From Streptomyces scopuliridis RB72 (GTDB lineage Bacteria > Actinomycetota > Actinomycetes > Streptomycetales > Streptomycetaceae): a stretch of DNA of 64,000 nt. A program made the position numbers and the translations under genes. Where the stretch lies: contig NZ_JOEI01000016.1 of NCBI RefSeq assembly GCF_000718095.1, positions 148,785-212,784 on the forward strand, written 5' to 3'. The notes below the pieces were generated by a model. That model was not told the origin of the DNA, made no database searches, and worked only from the letters and a program-made list of their open reading frames with translations. This document shows, in pieces, positions 11,001-18,467 of this stretch (positions are counted from its first letter, which is position 1; every line of letters begins with the position of its first letter).

Positions 11001-11515
11001 AGCGGGACGAGCGTTCGGATCGTACGGACCGAGCTGGACGTACGGACCGAGCTGGACGTACGGACCGGGCGGATCGTACGGACCGGGCGGCCGACGAGAC
11101 GTCGGTGCTCCCGCCGGTGCGGGACGACGGGCACGGCGGCGCGCGGGGTGACGCGCGGGGTGACGTACGGGGTACGGGTGACTCAGGGGGCAGCCGGGAC
11201 GCCCGCGCGGCCGACGAGACCGCCGTACTCCCGCCCGTACGGAACGCCGATCCGGCCGACCGGGTGCCGCGGGGCTTCTTCCGGGACGACGCGCGGCCGT
11301 CGCCCGCCGAGGGCGGCAACGAGCGCACGCGCGAGCTGCCGCAGGTCAACCCGGAGGCGTCTCGGGAGGGTGGTCAGGAACGTACGCCCGAGCGCCCGCG
11401 CCGCCGCTCCGACTGGGCGGAGGAGACTCCGCTGGACGACCTTCCGACTCTGGCGGACGAACTGCTCGGCCCGCATGACGACGGTGGCGACCACGATGGC
11501 AGGCGCCGCCGCTAG
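8063..11515 (+). CDS. tmk: Fused MFS-like membrane domain and thymidylate kinase with coiled-coil tail
   Basis: A 1150-residue fusion. Residues 1-550 contain about a dozen hydrophobic helices in an MFS-like pattern, interrupted by charged linkers. Residues 565-770 are a complete dTMP kinase: P-loop GGDGAGKS at about 572-580, TREPGATPVGKRLR, and DRYIDSSVAYQGAGRD. It phosphorylates dTMP to dTDP for DNA synthesis. Residues 775-930 are an almost pure Arg/Glu/Ala coiled coil. Residues 930-1150 are low complexity, with an RTDRAG unit repeated. The fusion is typical of Streptomyces rather than a cloning artefact. It precedes holB, as dTMP kinase genes commonly do. The role of the membrane half is unknown. 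Confidence 0.93.
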   Translation: MTRAEQPTVVSPTSDSDALAADSRERAVRSLLRLPPLRRLWGAQFVGGIGDVLAVLVLLLLSLQAAIAEGSFGAGYRGVAFAVAAVFGARVLATLLFGAVLLGPLTALIAPSGGSGAKAERTADAAGTAETPEVSGVAEASGATAVKTKKKAAKPARDGGPLDRRWTMIVADVLRLALLIVAPLWLDWTPDRALPILLSTVFVAGVAERFWTVAKESAAPALLPAPPLEGAAVRPLPDHLDALRRLSLRTSFAAVPVAAAVLLVATLIGNLLGTGIEWFSLHQAALGSYVAAGLFAASVSTLYFLELPDGHTPRPRSPLEGLRRSVGGASGKGSGGSGGGQDKGRTGAVPLFVLACGTLAGAVAAAVGVSVLQAKDLGGGPVAFALLVLALTGGTGLGIRGAAKVLPALSRRRLFALALAVTGIALLVMGLVPDMATVLFLALLAGFTAGVAANTGHTLIDLETEEYRRGRVTEHLQAVVRVFVGLGVVIAPLVAAAIGPHRLASGTFVFAHDGAAFTLILVGALLLPVAAVVLAKTDDRSGVPLRRDLRDALRGGADPAQAPAATGFFLAIEGGDGAGKSTQVEALADWIRAKGHEVVVTREPGATPVGKRLRSILLDVSSAGLSNRTEALLYAADRAEHVDSVVRPALERGAIVISDRYIDSSVAYQGAGRDLSPTEIARISRWATGGLVPHLTVLLDVSPETARERFTEAPDRLESEPAEFHQRVRTGFLTLAAADPTRYLVVDAGQEPESVTTVVRHRLDQMLPLSEAEVKAQEEARKAAIEEARRRAEEEAARKAEEERRERERQAQLAKLRAEEEERKRRELEEARQREAERQAEEARQRAEEARKKAEEERLRREAEERAYEAEQARLRRQAQEEARLRAEAEERRREKQRKAEEALLRAEEARRLAEQSAAEAASAPAPEVSPNEITVPTPFVKKPAVTPDEVTQEVPAVRPPDPDETTVIPQVPDPDRPAERDERSDRTDRAGRTDRAGRTDRADRTDRAADETSVLPPVRDDGHGGARGDARGDVRGTGDSGGSRDARAADETAVLPPVRNADPADRVPRGFFRDDARPSPAEGGNERTRELPQVNPEASREGGQERTPERPRRRSDWAEETPLDDLPTLADELLGPHDDGGDHDGRRRR

Positions 11516-11579
11516 GCCAGACAGGGCCTGGGCCCCGTCCGGCCGGACTGACCGGACTGTCAGACCCCGGCCCCACAAT

Positions 11580-11621
11580 GGGATCCGGGCTGCGGGATCC
11601 GGGCTGCGGGATCCGGGGCTC
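11580..11621. repeat. Tandem 14-bp repeat, almost three units
   Basis: The unit gggatccgggctgc occurs twice exactly and a third time with one extra G, in the spacer between tmk and holB. The units contain BamHI-like palindromes and could fold, but no terminator T-run follows. Confidence 0.6.
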
Positions 11622-11671
11622 ACACAGGACACAGGTGGGGACCGCACATGGCATGGAGGTGGTGACGGCGC

Positions 11672-12877
11672 ATGACCGTATGGGACGACCTGGTCGGACA
11701 GGACCGCGTTCGGGCGACGCTCGCTGCCGCCGCTCGTGACGCGGACGCGCGTGTGACGGCCGAGGCCGCGGGTACGGAGCCGCCGGAGGCGTCGAAGATG
11801 ACGCACGCCTGGCTGTTCACCGGCCCGCCCGGTTCGGGCCGGTCCACCGCGGCCCGCGCCTTTGCCGCCGCCCTGCAGTGCACGAGCCCGGACCGGGCGC
11901 TCGGTGGTGAGCCGGGCTGCGGGTTCTGCGACGGCTGCCATACGAGCCTGATCGGTACGCACGCCGATGTGGACATCATCCGTACGGATCTGCTCTCGAT
12001 CGGTGTCAAGGAGACCCGCGAGCTGGTCCGCCGCGCCCAGCTCTCGCCGGCCGGCGGACGCTGGCAGGTCAATGTGCTGGAGGACGCCGACCGCCTCACC
12101 GAGGGTGCGGGGAACGTGCTGCTGAAGGGGGTGGAGGAGCCGGCGCCCCGTACGGTCTGGCTGCTCTGCGCGCCCTCCCTGGAGGACGTCCTGCCCACGA
12201 TCCGTTCCCGCTGCCGCCATCTCGTGCTGCGTACTCCTCCGGTAGAGGCCGTCGCCGATGTCCTGATCCGGCGCGACGGCATCGAGCCCGAGGCCGCCCG
12301 TGCCGCCGCCAACGCCACCCAGGGGCATATCGGCCGGGCCCGCCGGCTCGCCACCGACGAACGGGCGCGTGCCCGCCGCGCCACTGTTCTCAAGATGCCG
12401 CTGCGCGTGGACGACATCGGCGGCTGTCTCAGGGCGGCGCAGGAGCTGATCGACGCCGCCACGGAGGACGCCAAGCAGGTCGCCGAGGATGTCGACGTCA
12501 AAGAGACCGAGGACATGAAGGCCGCGCTCGGTGCCTCGGCGGGCGGCCGGATGCCCCGGGGCACGGCGGGCGTGATGAAGGAGCTGGCAGACCGCCAGAA
12601 GCGCAGGTCCACCCGTACGCAGCGGGACAGTCTGGATCTGGCCCTCACCGATCTGACCGGCTTCTACCGCGATGTGCTGGCCATCCAGCTGGGCTCGCGC
12701 GTGGCGCTCGCCAATGGGGACGTACGGGACGCGTTGGACCGGGTCGCCCGTGCCTCGACGCCCGAGCGGACGCTGCGCCGGATAGAGGCGATCGTCGCCT
12801 GCCGCCAGGCGCTGGACCGCAATGTGGCGCCGCTGCTGGCGGTGGAGGCGATGGCGGTCTCGCTCCGGGCGGGCTGA
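11672..12877 (+). CDS. holB: DNA polymerase III delta' subunit
   Basis: A 401-residue clamp-loader subunit. The start ATG at 11672 has GGAGGT at 11655-11660. The N terminus VWDDLVGQDRV and the P-loop-like GPPGSGRS are typical. The P-loop carries Arg where active AAA+ subunits have Lys, consistent with a delta' subunit that does not hydrolyse ATP. A zinc-type cluster follows (CGFCDGCHTSLIGTHADV), and the SRC-type motif appears in TIRSRCRHLVL. The protein works with the DnaX and delta subunits to load the beta clamp. It lies directly after tmk, the common bacterial pairing. Confidence 0.95.
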   Translation: MTVWDDLVGQDRVRATLAAAARDADARVTAEAAGTEPPEASKMTHAWLFTGPPGSGRSTAARAFAAALQCTSPDRALGGEPGCGFCDGCHTSLIGTHADVDIIRTDLLSIGVKETRELVRRAQLSPAGGRWQVNVLEDADRLTEGAGNVLLKGVEEPAPRTVWLLCAPSLEDVLPTIRSRCRHLVLRTPPVEAVADVLIRRDGIEPEAARAAANATQGHIGRARRLATDERARARRATVLKMPLRVDDIGGCLRAAQELIDAATEDAKQVAEDVDVKETEDMKAALGASAGGRMPRGTAGVMKELADRQKRRSTRTQRDSLDLALTDLTGFYRDVLAIQLGSRVALANGDVRDALDRVARASTPERTLRRIEAIVACRQALDRNVAPLLAVEAMAVSLRAG

Positions 12878-12911
12878 CGGGTACGGGCGACCCGGTCCAG
12901 CGCGTCGCGTA

Positions 12912-12963
12912 CGAGCGGGCTGGTTGCCGGGGCTGTGCGAGCGGGGCTGGTTGCCGGGCCGTA
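12912..12963. repeat. Two tandem 26-bp repeats downstream of holB
   Basis: Two imperfect copies (12912-12937 and 12938-12963) of a unit beginning cgagcggg and containing ctggttgccggg lie between holB and the hydrolase gene. No function is assigned; slipped duplication is the likely origin. Confidence 0.55.
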
Positions 12964-13043
12964 CGAGCTAGCCGATTGTCCGGAAAATCACCCGTACGAG
13001 CACCGGCGGGCGGTGTACGCGATTCGGCGGCTAGGCTCCCTGA

Positions 13044-14603
13044 ATGGACACCAGGCGCCTGTTCCGTATCACTGCTACCGCGTTCGTGGCGGCCGGTCTG
13101 CTGATCTCCGGCTGCAGCTCCGGCAGTTCCCCGTCGGAGGCATCGACTTCGGGTGCGGATGCGGGTTCGGGCGCCGGTGCGGTGTCCATTGATCCTGCCG
13201 CGCTGAAGAAGTACTACGACCAGAAGCTCAAGTGGCGCGCGTGCGGAGTCCCCGGTTTCGAGTGCGCCACGATGAAGGCCCCGCTCGACTACACGAAGCC
13301 GGACGGGACCCGGATCGACCTGGCCGTCTCCCGCAAGAAGGCCACGGGACCCGGCAAGCGCCTCGGCTCCCTCATGGTCAACCCGGGCGGCCCCGGCGGC
13401 TCGGCGATCGGCTATCTCCAGGCGTACGCGGGGATCGGCTACCCGGCGCAGGTCCGCGCCCAGTACGACATGGTGGCCATCGACCCGCGCGGCGTCGCCC
13501 GCAGCGAGCCCGTCGAATGCCTCACGGGCAAGGAGATGGACGCGTACACCCAGGTCGACCAGACGCCGGACGACCAGGCCGAGACGGCGAAGCTGGCCGC
13601 GTCCTTCAAGAAGTTCGCCCAGGGCTGCGAGAAGCGCTCCGGCGCGATCCTCCCGCATGTGTCCACGGTCGAGGCGGCTCGTGACATGGACATCTTCCGT
13701 ACCGCTCTGGGCGACCAGAAGCTGTCGTACGTCGGGGCTTCGTACGGCACCTTCCTCGGCGCGACCTACGCCGAACTGTTCCCGAAGCGCACCGGCCGCC
13801 TCGTCCTCGACGGCGCGATGGACCCGTCCCTCCCGGCCCGCGAGCTGAACCGCGACCAGACGGCGGGCTTCGAGACGGCCTTCCGGTCCTTCGCCGAGGA
13901 CTGCGTCAAACAGTCCGACTGCCCGCTCGGCACGAAGTCCGTGGCCGACGTCTCGAACCGTATGAAGACCTTCTTCACCACGCTGGACGCCAAGCCCGTC
14001 CCGACCGGCGAGAGCCGTCCCCTGGGCGAGTCCCTGGCCACGACCGGCGTGATCGCCGCGATGTACGACGAGTCCGGCTGGCCCCAGCTCCGCCAGGCCC
14101 TCGCCGACGCCATGAAGGGCGACGGCGCGGCCCTGCTCTCCCTGGCCGACTCGTACTACGAGCGCGACAGCGAGGGCTCGTACGCCAACCTGATGTACGC
14201 CAACTCCGCCGTGAACTGCCTGGACCTCCCGCCGGCCTTCAGCGGCCCCGAAGAGGTCACCAAGGCGCTCCCCTCCTTCGAACAGGCATCCCCGGTTTTC
14301 GGCACGGGCCTGGCCTGGGCCTCCCTGAACTGCACCTACTGGCCCACCAAGGCCACCGGCGCCCCCCACCGCATCGAGGCGAAGGGCGCGGCCCCGATCG
14401 TCGTGGTGGGCACCACCCGCGACCCGGCGACCCCGTACAAGTGGGCCCAGTCCCTGGCCGCCCAGCTCTCCTCCGGCACCCTCCTCACCTACAACGGCGA
14501 CGGCCACACGGCGTACGGCCGCGGCAGCGACTGCATCGACACGGCGATCAACACCTACCTCCTGGAGGGCACACCCCCGAAGGACGGCAAGAAGTGCTCC
14601 TGA
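13044..14603 (+). CDS. Secreted alpha/beta-hydrolase peptidase (tripeptidyl aminopeptidase-like lipoprotein)
   Basis: A 519-residue exported serine hydrolase. The N terminus is a lipoprotein signal ending in ISGCSS. The nucleophile elbow GASYG places the catalytic Ser at about residue 233, the acid lies in TTRDPATPY at about residue 457, and His488 is in GDGHTAYG. NPGGPGGSA, the oxyanion-type loop, is at about residues 113-121. The pattern is that of the Streptomyces Tap/Slp proteinases, which remove short peptides from protein N termini. The gene lies directly before tRNA-Thr, as in the usual Streptomyces order. Exact specificity is not readable. Confidence 0.9.
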   Translation: MDTRRLFRITATAFVAAGLLISGCSSGSSPSEASTSGADAGSGAGAVSIDPAALKKYYDQKLKWRACGVPGFECATMKAPLDYTKPDGTRIDLAVSRKKATGPGKRLGSLMVNPGGPGGSAIGYLQAYAGIGYPAQVRAQYDMVAIDPRGVARSEPVECLTGKEMDAYTQVDQTPDDQAETAKLAASFKKFAQGCEKRSGAILPHVSTVEAARDMDIFRTALGDQKLSYVGASYGTFLGATYAELFPKRTGRLVLDGAMDPSLPARELNRDQTAGFETAFRSFAEDCVKQSDCPLGTKSVADVSNRMKTFFTTLDAKPVPTGESRPLGESLATTGVIAAMYDESGWPQLRQALADAMKGDGAALLSLADSYYERDSEGSYANLMYANSAVNCLDLPPAFSGPEEVTKALPSFEQASPVFGTGLAWASLNCTYWPTKATGAPHRIEAKGAAPIVVVGTTRDPATPYKWAQSLAAQLSSGTLLTYNGDGHTAYGRGSDCIDTAINTYLLEGTPPKDGKKCS

Positions 14604-14630
14604 CCTGCGGAAAGGCCCCCGCGGGAGGCG

Positions 14631-14662
14631 TGTACGGAGCACCCTCCAAAACTGTGTAGACT
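14631..14662 (+). promoter_or_regulatory. Candidate promoter of tRNA-Thr
   Basis: A -10-like TAGACT at 14657-14662 lies about 39 bp before the tRNA, with a poor -35 (tgtacg, 14631-14636) upstream. Streptomyces -10 boxes often read TAG-rich, so the -10 is plausible and the -35 weak. Confidence 0.4.
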
Positions 14663-14700
14663 TGGCCGCGCTGCTGATCGCACCATGGTGCGGAAGGCGC

Positions 14701-14777
14701 GCCGCCTTAGCTCAGTTGGCCAGAGCAACGCACTCGTAATGCGTAGGTCTCGGGTTCGAATCCCGAAGGCGGCTCCA
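14701..14777 (+). tRNA. tRNA-Thr, anticodon CGU, CCA encoded
   Basis: A full cloverleaf is visible. The acceptor GCCGCCT (14701-14707) pairs with AGGCGGC (14767-14773), the D stem is GCTC/GAGC, and the anticodon stem ACGCA/TGCGT encloses loop CTCGTAA with anticodon CGT. The T arm is TCGGG-TTCGAAT-CCCGA. Discriminator T14774 is followed by CCA. It reads ACG codons. Its 3' half is the integration site of the islands that follow. Confidence 0.97.
14733..14775 (+). repeat. att core copy 1 (within tRNA-Thr)
   Basis: A 43-bp segment from the anticodon loop to the first C of CCA, repeated without mismatch at 26329-26371 and 38861-38903. It is the left junction of island 1 with the chromosome. Integration regenerates an intact tRNA, as tyrosine-recombinase elements do. 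Confidence 0.92.
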
Positions 14778-14784
14778 TAGTGAC

Positions 14785-14810
14785 CCCCAGGTCAGGCATC
14801 TGACCTGGGG
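14785..14810 (+). terminator. Terminator after tRNA-Thr
   Basis: A perfect 11-bp stem (14785-14795 with 14800-14810) with a 4-nt loop, then ttccttgtttt. Related hairpins follow the other two att copies. Confidence 0.92.
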
Positions 14811-14867
14811 TTCCTTGTTTTCGTTGACCTTGGAATCTCGGCAAATCGGGCACCGTCCGTCTGTGCA

Positions 14868-14883
14868 TCGTAATGCGTAGGTC
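14868..14883 (+). repeat. Decayed att-like fragment inside island 1
   Basis: Sixteen bases identical to the anticodon-loop part of the att core (tcgtaatgcgtaggtc), followed by ggaggttcg, which still resembles the T arm. It lies 93 bp inside the left junction. It may be a relic of an older insertion, or a secondary core-like site. Confidence 0.6.
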
Positions 14884-14978
14884 GGAGGTTCGGTTTCTGT
14901 GACGAGATCGACGGAGCGAGGCTCTGAACTGGTCTTTTGCTTGCTCGTAGGGGACGGACCAGGTCGGCGCAACGGGTT

Positions 14979-15000
14979 CCGGTGGACAGCCGGTGGACAG
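14979..15000 (+). repeat. Left arm-type repeat of island 1
   Basis: Two tandem copies of the 11-bp unit ccggtggacag, found again in the same orientation at 26190-26211 near the other end of the island. Position and tandem layout suit integrase or excisionase arm sites. The rest of 14811-15150 shows no gene. Confidence 0.6.
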
Positions 15001-15150
15001 CCGTGCGTGAAACTCCGTCAGGGGACTATCGCCGCTCCTGGACGACGGGTAAAGTCCACCGGTCTCCGATGGGGCTATCGGCGGCGTCGGGACTGTCCGG
15101 TCCTGACAGCTTTCACGTCCAGCGGGAGGCGGGAAACGTCCCTGCGGACT

Positions 15151-16080
15151 TCAATCAGGGCGAAGCGGTCCCTGGTCGATCCGATCCAACTCGGCCCGAA
15201 GACGTTCGGCCTCGGATTCGGCTTTTCGCAGCCTTCGCTCCAATGCGGACCGCGAGGGTGTGGGTGTGGTGCTCGTCGCCTTCCTGGACTGTCGCTGCCG
15301 GGGGACAAGCCATCCGACGCGTTCGTAGGCCAGGATCATCCGAACTCGAGGACAGGAATAACAGAGTCGCTCAGGCTCCGGTGCCGGCCAGCCGTCCGCG
15401 AGCATCCGTCGGGTGTGCTCCCGATCCCGCTCGGTCTGCAGCTCTGGGTTCGCGCGCCAGGCGTCCTCAAACTCGGCCGACATCTGCTGGACTCGTTCCG
15501 GAGCCGCACGACGAGGCCCAGAAGCAGGCACCCAATCGAGACTCGGGGCAATGGCCTCCTCCACGTGACCGCAAGCCAGCGTCACCTCCCAGAACGCGGA
15601 GGTGTGCGGCTCGTCACGGCGGAGTACCGACCAAACCCTGGGGTCCGTGTCGTCCGATGGCTCGATCGGGTCGGCGGGAAACGTCACCTCCCTCCGGTCT
15701 CCCCACTCGGCGATCACGCGATACGGCGGCGGTGGGGAGTCGTCGTGATGACAGGTCATCTGCCCAGGCGGCAGCGGTGAGCGGTGATCTTTCCACTGCG
15801 CCTCGTGCGGTGGGGTGCCGTCTTCGCGAGTGAGGACCTCGGTGGTGCAACCGCAGTCAAGCTGAACGCGCCACCGGAAGGCGCGGGACAGATCCGGAAT
15901 CAGGAAGTCCCAGAGCACCCGCGGGATGTACCCGCGCATTTTGGCGACCTCCGCCTCGCACTCCCGCAGCACCTCCTGGCGTGATCTGGCCTTGCCGGGA
16001 AGCCGCTGCATCGTGGGGGTGCTCGGCGGCGGTCGGTCTTCCAGGAGAAGATGGCGACTACTGGTTGAAGGGGCACCCAT
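15151..16080 (-). CDS. Hypothetical protein with Cys/His pairs and C-terminal coiled coil
   Basis: A 309-residue protein I do not recognise. The ATG at 16080 is supported by GGGGAG a few bases upstream. Two sections each show a Cys/His pattern that could bind metal: LDCGCTTEV with MTCHHD in the N-terminal half, and LACGHVEE with YSCPRVRM later. The last 45 residues (LERRLRKAESEAERLRAEL) form a clear coiled coil. There is no signal peptide or membrane helix. It is the first gene inside the left junction and is transcribed toward it. Third-position G/C bias supports real coding on this strand rather than the open frames opposite. Confidence 0.65.
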   Translation of the reverse strand: MGAPSTSSRHLLLEDRPPPSTPTMQRLPGKARSRQEVLRECEAEVAKMRGYIPRVLWDFLIPDLSRAFRWRVQLDCGCTTEVLTREDGTPPHEAQWKDHRSPLPPGQMTCHHDDSPPPPYRVIAEWGDRREVTFPADPIEPSDDTDPRVWSVLRRDEPHTSAFWEVTLACGHVEEAIAPSLDWVPASGPRRAAPERVQQMSAEFEDAWRANPELQTERDREHTRRMLADGWPAPEPERLCYSCPRVRMILAYERVGWLVPRQRQSRKATSTTPTPSRSALERRLRKAESEAERLRAELDRIDQGPLRPD

Positions 16081-16326
16081 GGCCTCTCCCCGTTCCTTGC
16101 CCGGCGCTGCCGTTCATCGGCCGAGCGGACTGTGAGTTTGCAACCAGGCACGCTACAGAGCCAGCCGCACTGTCAGGGGAATGTTGCGCCGCTTCACTCG
16201 CGTGGGTGACCGTTTGCGGGCGCTGAGTTTTCAGGATCCATAAGGCTTGCTGCCAGGTGAGGGCCGGGCGGCCGGGGCTGTCCACGAACTGCACACCCCC
16301 GACCGCCGCAGTCTTCGCGGTCGTCC

Positions 16327-16749
16327 TCACGCGGCCGTTGCCTTGGTCTTCGCGTGGGCCTGCTGCAGCAGCTCCAGCACCCGGTCCATCACACCCTCGG
16401 AGTCCTGGGAGCGGTCGATCTCGCTGAGGACGATCCCCCAGATCTCCCGCTCGCCCGCCGCTTCCGCCTTGTAGTAGGCGTCGCGGACGCTCTCGCGGAT
16501 CGGGTCCTCGGTGAAGGTGGCGTAGATGCCGAGGAACTGGCGCACCATGAGCCCGCTGGTCTGCCGCGGGTCGTAGACGATGTGGTGACCGTCGCCGTCG
16601 AGCCGGTAGGTGAAGTACTCATCCGGGCCGAGCGGGGCCTGTTCGACGCGGAGGTGCTGGTTGCCGAGCTCGTCGGGCAGCTGTCCGAAGTGGTCGCACA
16701 TGCGGTCGCGGAAGGCCTCGAAGCCGGCGCGCGTGGTCAACGTCGTCAT
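16327..16749 (-). CDS. Hypothetical 140-residue protein
   Basis: Acidic soluble protein of unknown function, last of a three-gene operon. ATG at 16749 with GGAGG seven bases upstream; it overlaps the stop of the preceding gene by 4 bp. Mixed alpha/beta pattern, ending in a helix with Lys/Ala (HAKTKATAA). No catalytic motif, export signal or membrane segment was seen. Confidence 0.7.
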   Translation of the reverse strand: MTTLTTRAGFEAFRDRMCDHFGQLPDELGNQHLRVEQAPLGPDEYFTYRLDGDGHHIVYDPRQTSGLMVRQFLGIYATFTEDPIRESVRDAYYKAEAAGEREIWGIVLSEIDRSQDSEGVMDRVLELLQQAHAKTKATAA

Positions 16750-16952
16750 ACCGTCACCTCCGCCGGCTCACTGAGGAGGTTGCGCATCGCGGTCTCGGCA
16801 GCGGCCTTCGGGGCCCCGCAGACGACGATGTGGACGATCACCTCGTCGGCGAACTTCTCCACGGCCGGGGAGCACGAGCGGAGTTCCCGCATCGTGGTGC
16901 GGAACGTCCCCACCTCGGCGATGGCGCGTTCGGTGATGGCCGCGGTCTTCAT
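16746..16952 (-). CDS. Hypothetical 68-residue protein
   Basis: Small protein between two overlapping genes, both junctions being 4-bp ATGA overlaps, so it is likely translated by coupling. ATG at 16952 with GGAGG upstream. It has a helical N half and a beta-like VIVHIVVCG segment. Function unknown. Confidence 0.68.
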   Translation of the reverse strand: MKTAAITERAIAEVGTFRTTMRELRSCSPAVEKFADEVIVHIVVCGAPKAAAETAMRNLLSEPAEVTV

Positions 16953-17527
16953 GCCGCCACCTCCGATGGGTTGAGGTACGCGGTGCGGACGTTGACGAGC
17001 TGGGCGTGGGCCTCGCGCAGGGACTCGACCCGCTTCTGCAGGCGGCCGATGACCATCTCCAGCGTGTCCGGGTCGAGGTACTCGATGTAGTGGTCGTCGA
17101 TGGCCTCAATGGCTACGAACGGCAGCCGCTCCGCCGGTTGTCCCGAGAAGGGGCGGGACTCGATCTGCCAGCTGAGGAAGCGGAAGTCCTTCGGGCTGCC
17201 GGTGTCGCACAGCGGGCCGTAGAGGGGCAGCTCGCCGGCTGTGCCGGGGATGTTGCAGTAGATGTCGTGCGGGTGCTCGGGCGTGTTGCTGTCCGCCTCG
17301 TGGTCGACCGTGCAGCCGGGCATGCAGGTCGCGGTCACCTTTTCACCGGTGACGGCGCTGGTAAAGGTGAATGTGCGCCGGACAGCGGACGCTCCCACGG
17401 CGGGCTCACTGTCGGACAGGGCTGCGGGGACGGACTGGAGTCGGGCGGCCTGGCTGGCGCTCCCGAGAGGCTGGGTGGTGTGGTCCTCGGGACCGCCGTT
17501 GTTGGCGGCCGTTGGTATTTTCTTCAC
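16949..17527 (-). CDS. Hypothetical protein, DUF6907-like Cys/His motif
   Basis: A 192-residue protein, first gene of the operon running 17527 to 16327. The GTG at 17527 has GGAGGAG upstream; an in-frame extension exists but lacks such a site. The middle has CMPGCTVDHE followed by HPHDIYC, a Cys/His arrangement like the DUF6907 family of Streptomyces accessory proteins (recognised from memory, moderate certainty). The C-terminal third is a helix (LQKRVESLREAHAQLVNV) that may be a coiled coil. The N terminus is polar and disordered. Possible zinc binding is inference. Confidence 0.7.
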   Translation of the reverse strand: MKKIPTAANNGGPEDHTTQPLGSASQAARLQSVPAALSDSEPAVGASAVRRTFTFTSAVTGEKVTATCMPGCTVDHEADSNTPEHPHDIYCNIPGTAGELPLYGPLCDTGSPKDFRFLSWQIESRPFSGQPAERLPFVAIEAIDDHYIEYLDPDTLEMVIGRLQKRVESLREAHAQLVNVRTAYLNPSEVAA

Positions 17528-17911
17528 GCTTTGTCTCCTCCATTGCAGGAGTCGGGTTATGGCCTCACCTCCGGTGTTGAACCCACCGGCCGGGCCTCTT
17601 GCTTTGGTGATACGCGCCCTGTCGAACGGGGTCGAGAGCGCTGTCCCGTTCGAGGGGTCCGGGCCCGGAATGGGGTTATTTTGCGGTAACTGGTGCGTAC
17701 AATGCGCTCTTTCGGCTGGCGGGGTGACTCCCGGGAGACCTCTCCGCCTGCCCTGGGCGGCCAGGTCGCAGGAGCGACCGGGGCCGAGGGTTCGACATCG
17801 GCCATCACCTCGACACGCTCGACCTTCAGGGGACGGCGCGCACGGCTTCATCGGCACGGGGTCGAGACCGTTGGCCTTGAAGATGCGGTTGGTCTCCGCC
17901 AGGTCCAGGGT
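17528..17911. other. 384-bp region without an intact gene
   Basis: It holds the upstream region of the operon starting at 17527. On the minus strand, just beyond the truncated gene at 17912, a stretch near 17850-17905 reads LAETNRIFKANGLDPVP in another frame. This looks like a fragment of a lost gene that I cannot identify. No clear promoter was seen. Confidence 0.4.
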
Positions 17912-18037
17912 CTACGGGGGCGCCGACATCGACACGATGAAGTCCCCACGGGTCGAGATCGTCCGGAGCACGGCGAGCTGTTGGCGGTCCAGCGCCCGGT
18001 CAGCGGCGCAGAATTCGTAGTACTGATAGTCGCTCAC
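17912..18037 (-). pseudogene. Truncated SDYQYYEF-type gene (N-terminal 41 residues)
   Basis: The GTG at 18037 opens with SDYQYYEFCAADRALDRQQ and continues LAVLRTISTR, matching from memory the start of a common Streptomyces family that is normally several hundred residues long. After ISTR the sequence becomes unrelated (GDFIVSMSAPP) and stops. It sits 44 bp downstream of the 108-residue gene, the pairing seen for intact members, so it is probably a 3' deletion product. Confidence 0.6.
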
Positions 18038-18081
18038 GAGGCGTCCACACCTTGTGGCCGGAGGGATGTTGGTGTGGCAGG

Positions 18082-18408
18082 TCACGGCGCCCAGCGGCGG
18101 TAGGCCGCGATCCACTGCGCGCCGTCGGGGGCCGGGACAGGCAGGGGGAGGTCGAGGATGCCGATGGCCTGCTGCCAGGGGCCACGGACGCAGCGTGCCA
18201 CGATGTGGCTGCCTTCGGTGAGGTCGATGTCTTCCACCGTGACCTGCACGCCCAGGACGGTGGTGGTGAACGGCACCGCGAGATGCTCCTGCACCATGGT
18301 GAACAGCCCGGACAGCTGTTCCTCGGTGTCGTAGGCATCCACGGTGGCCTCCTCGACGAGGGCGTCGAGTTCCTGCTCGGTCCACGGCTTGCTGGGTTCC
18401 ACGGACAT
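18082..18408 (-). CDS. Small acidic conserved protein (so-called calcium-binding family)
   Basis: A 108-residue acidic protein with start ATG at 18408. The sequence TEQELDALVEEATVDAYD and the segment around TTVLGVQVTVEDIDLT match a short actinomycete family often labelled calcium-binding protein, though no EF-hand is evident. It ends WIAAYRRWAP, typical of the family. It follows the primase-helicase gene by 59 bp on the same strand and precedes the truncated SDYQYYEF gene, its usual neighbour. The molecular role is unknown to me. Confidence 0.78.
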   Translation of the reverse strand: MSVEPSKPWTEQELDALVEEATVDAYDTEEQLSGLFTMVQEHLAVPFTTTVLGVQVTVEDIDLTEGSHIVARCVRGPWQQAIGILDLPLPVPAPDGAQWIAAYRRWAP

Positions 18409-18467
18409 CAGCGTAGCCAGCCCGGATACATGATGGCGGGGAAGCCCTGTGCGTGGATTGCGGAACC

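Noticed and set aside
14899..15833. Two overlapping plus-strand frames near the left island end
   Set aside because: They oppose the 309-residue gene, which has a ribosome site, Cys/His motifs and a coiled coil; neither resembles an integrase.
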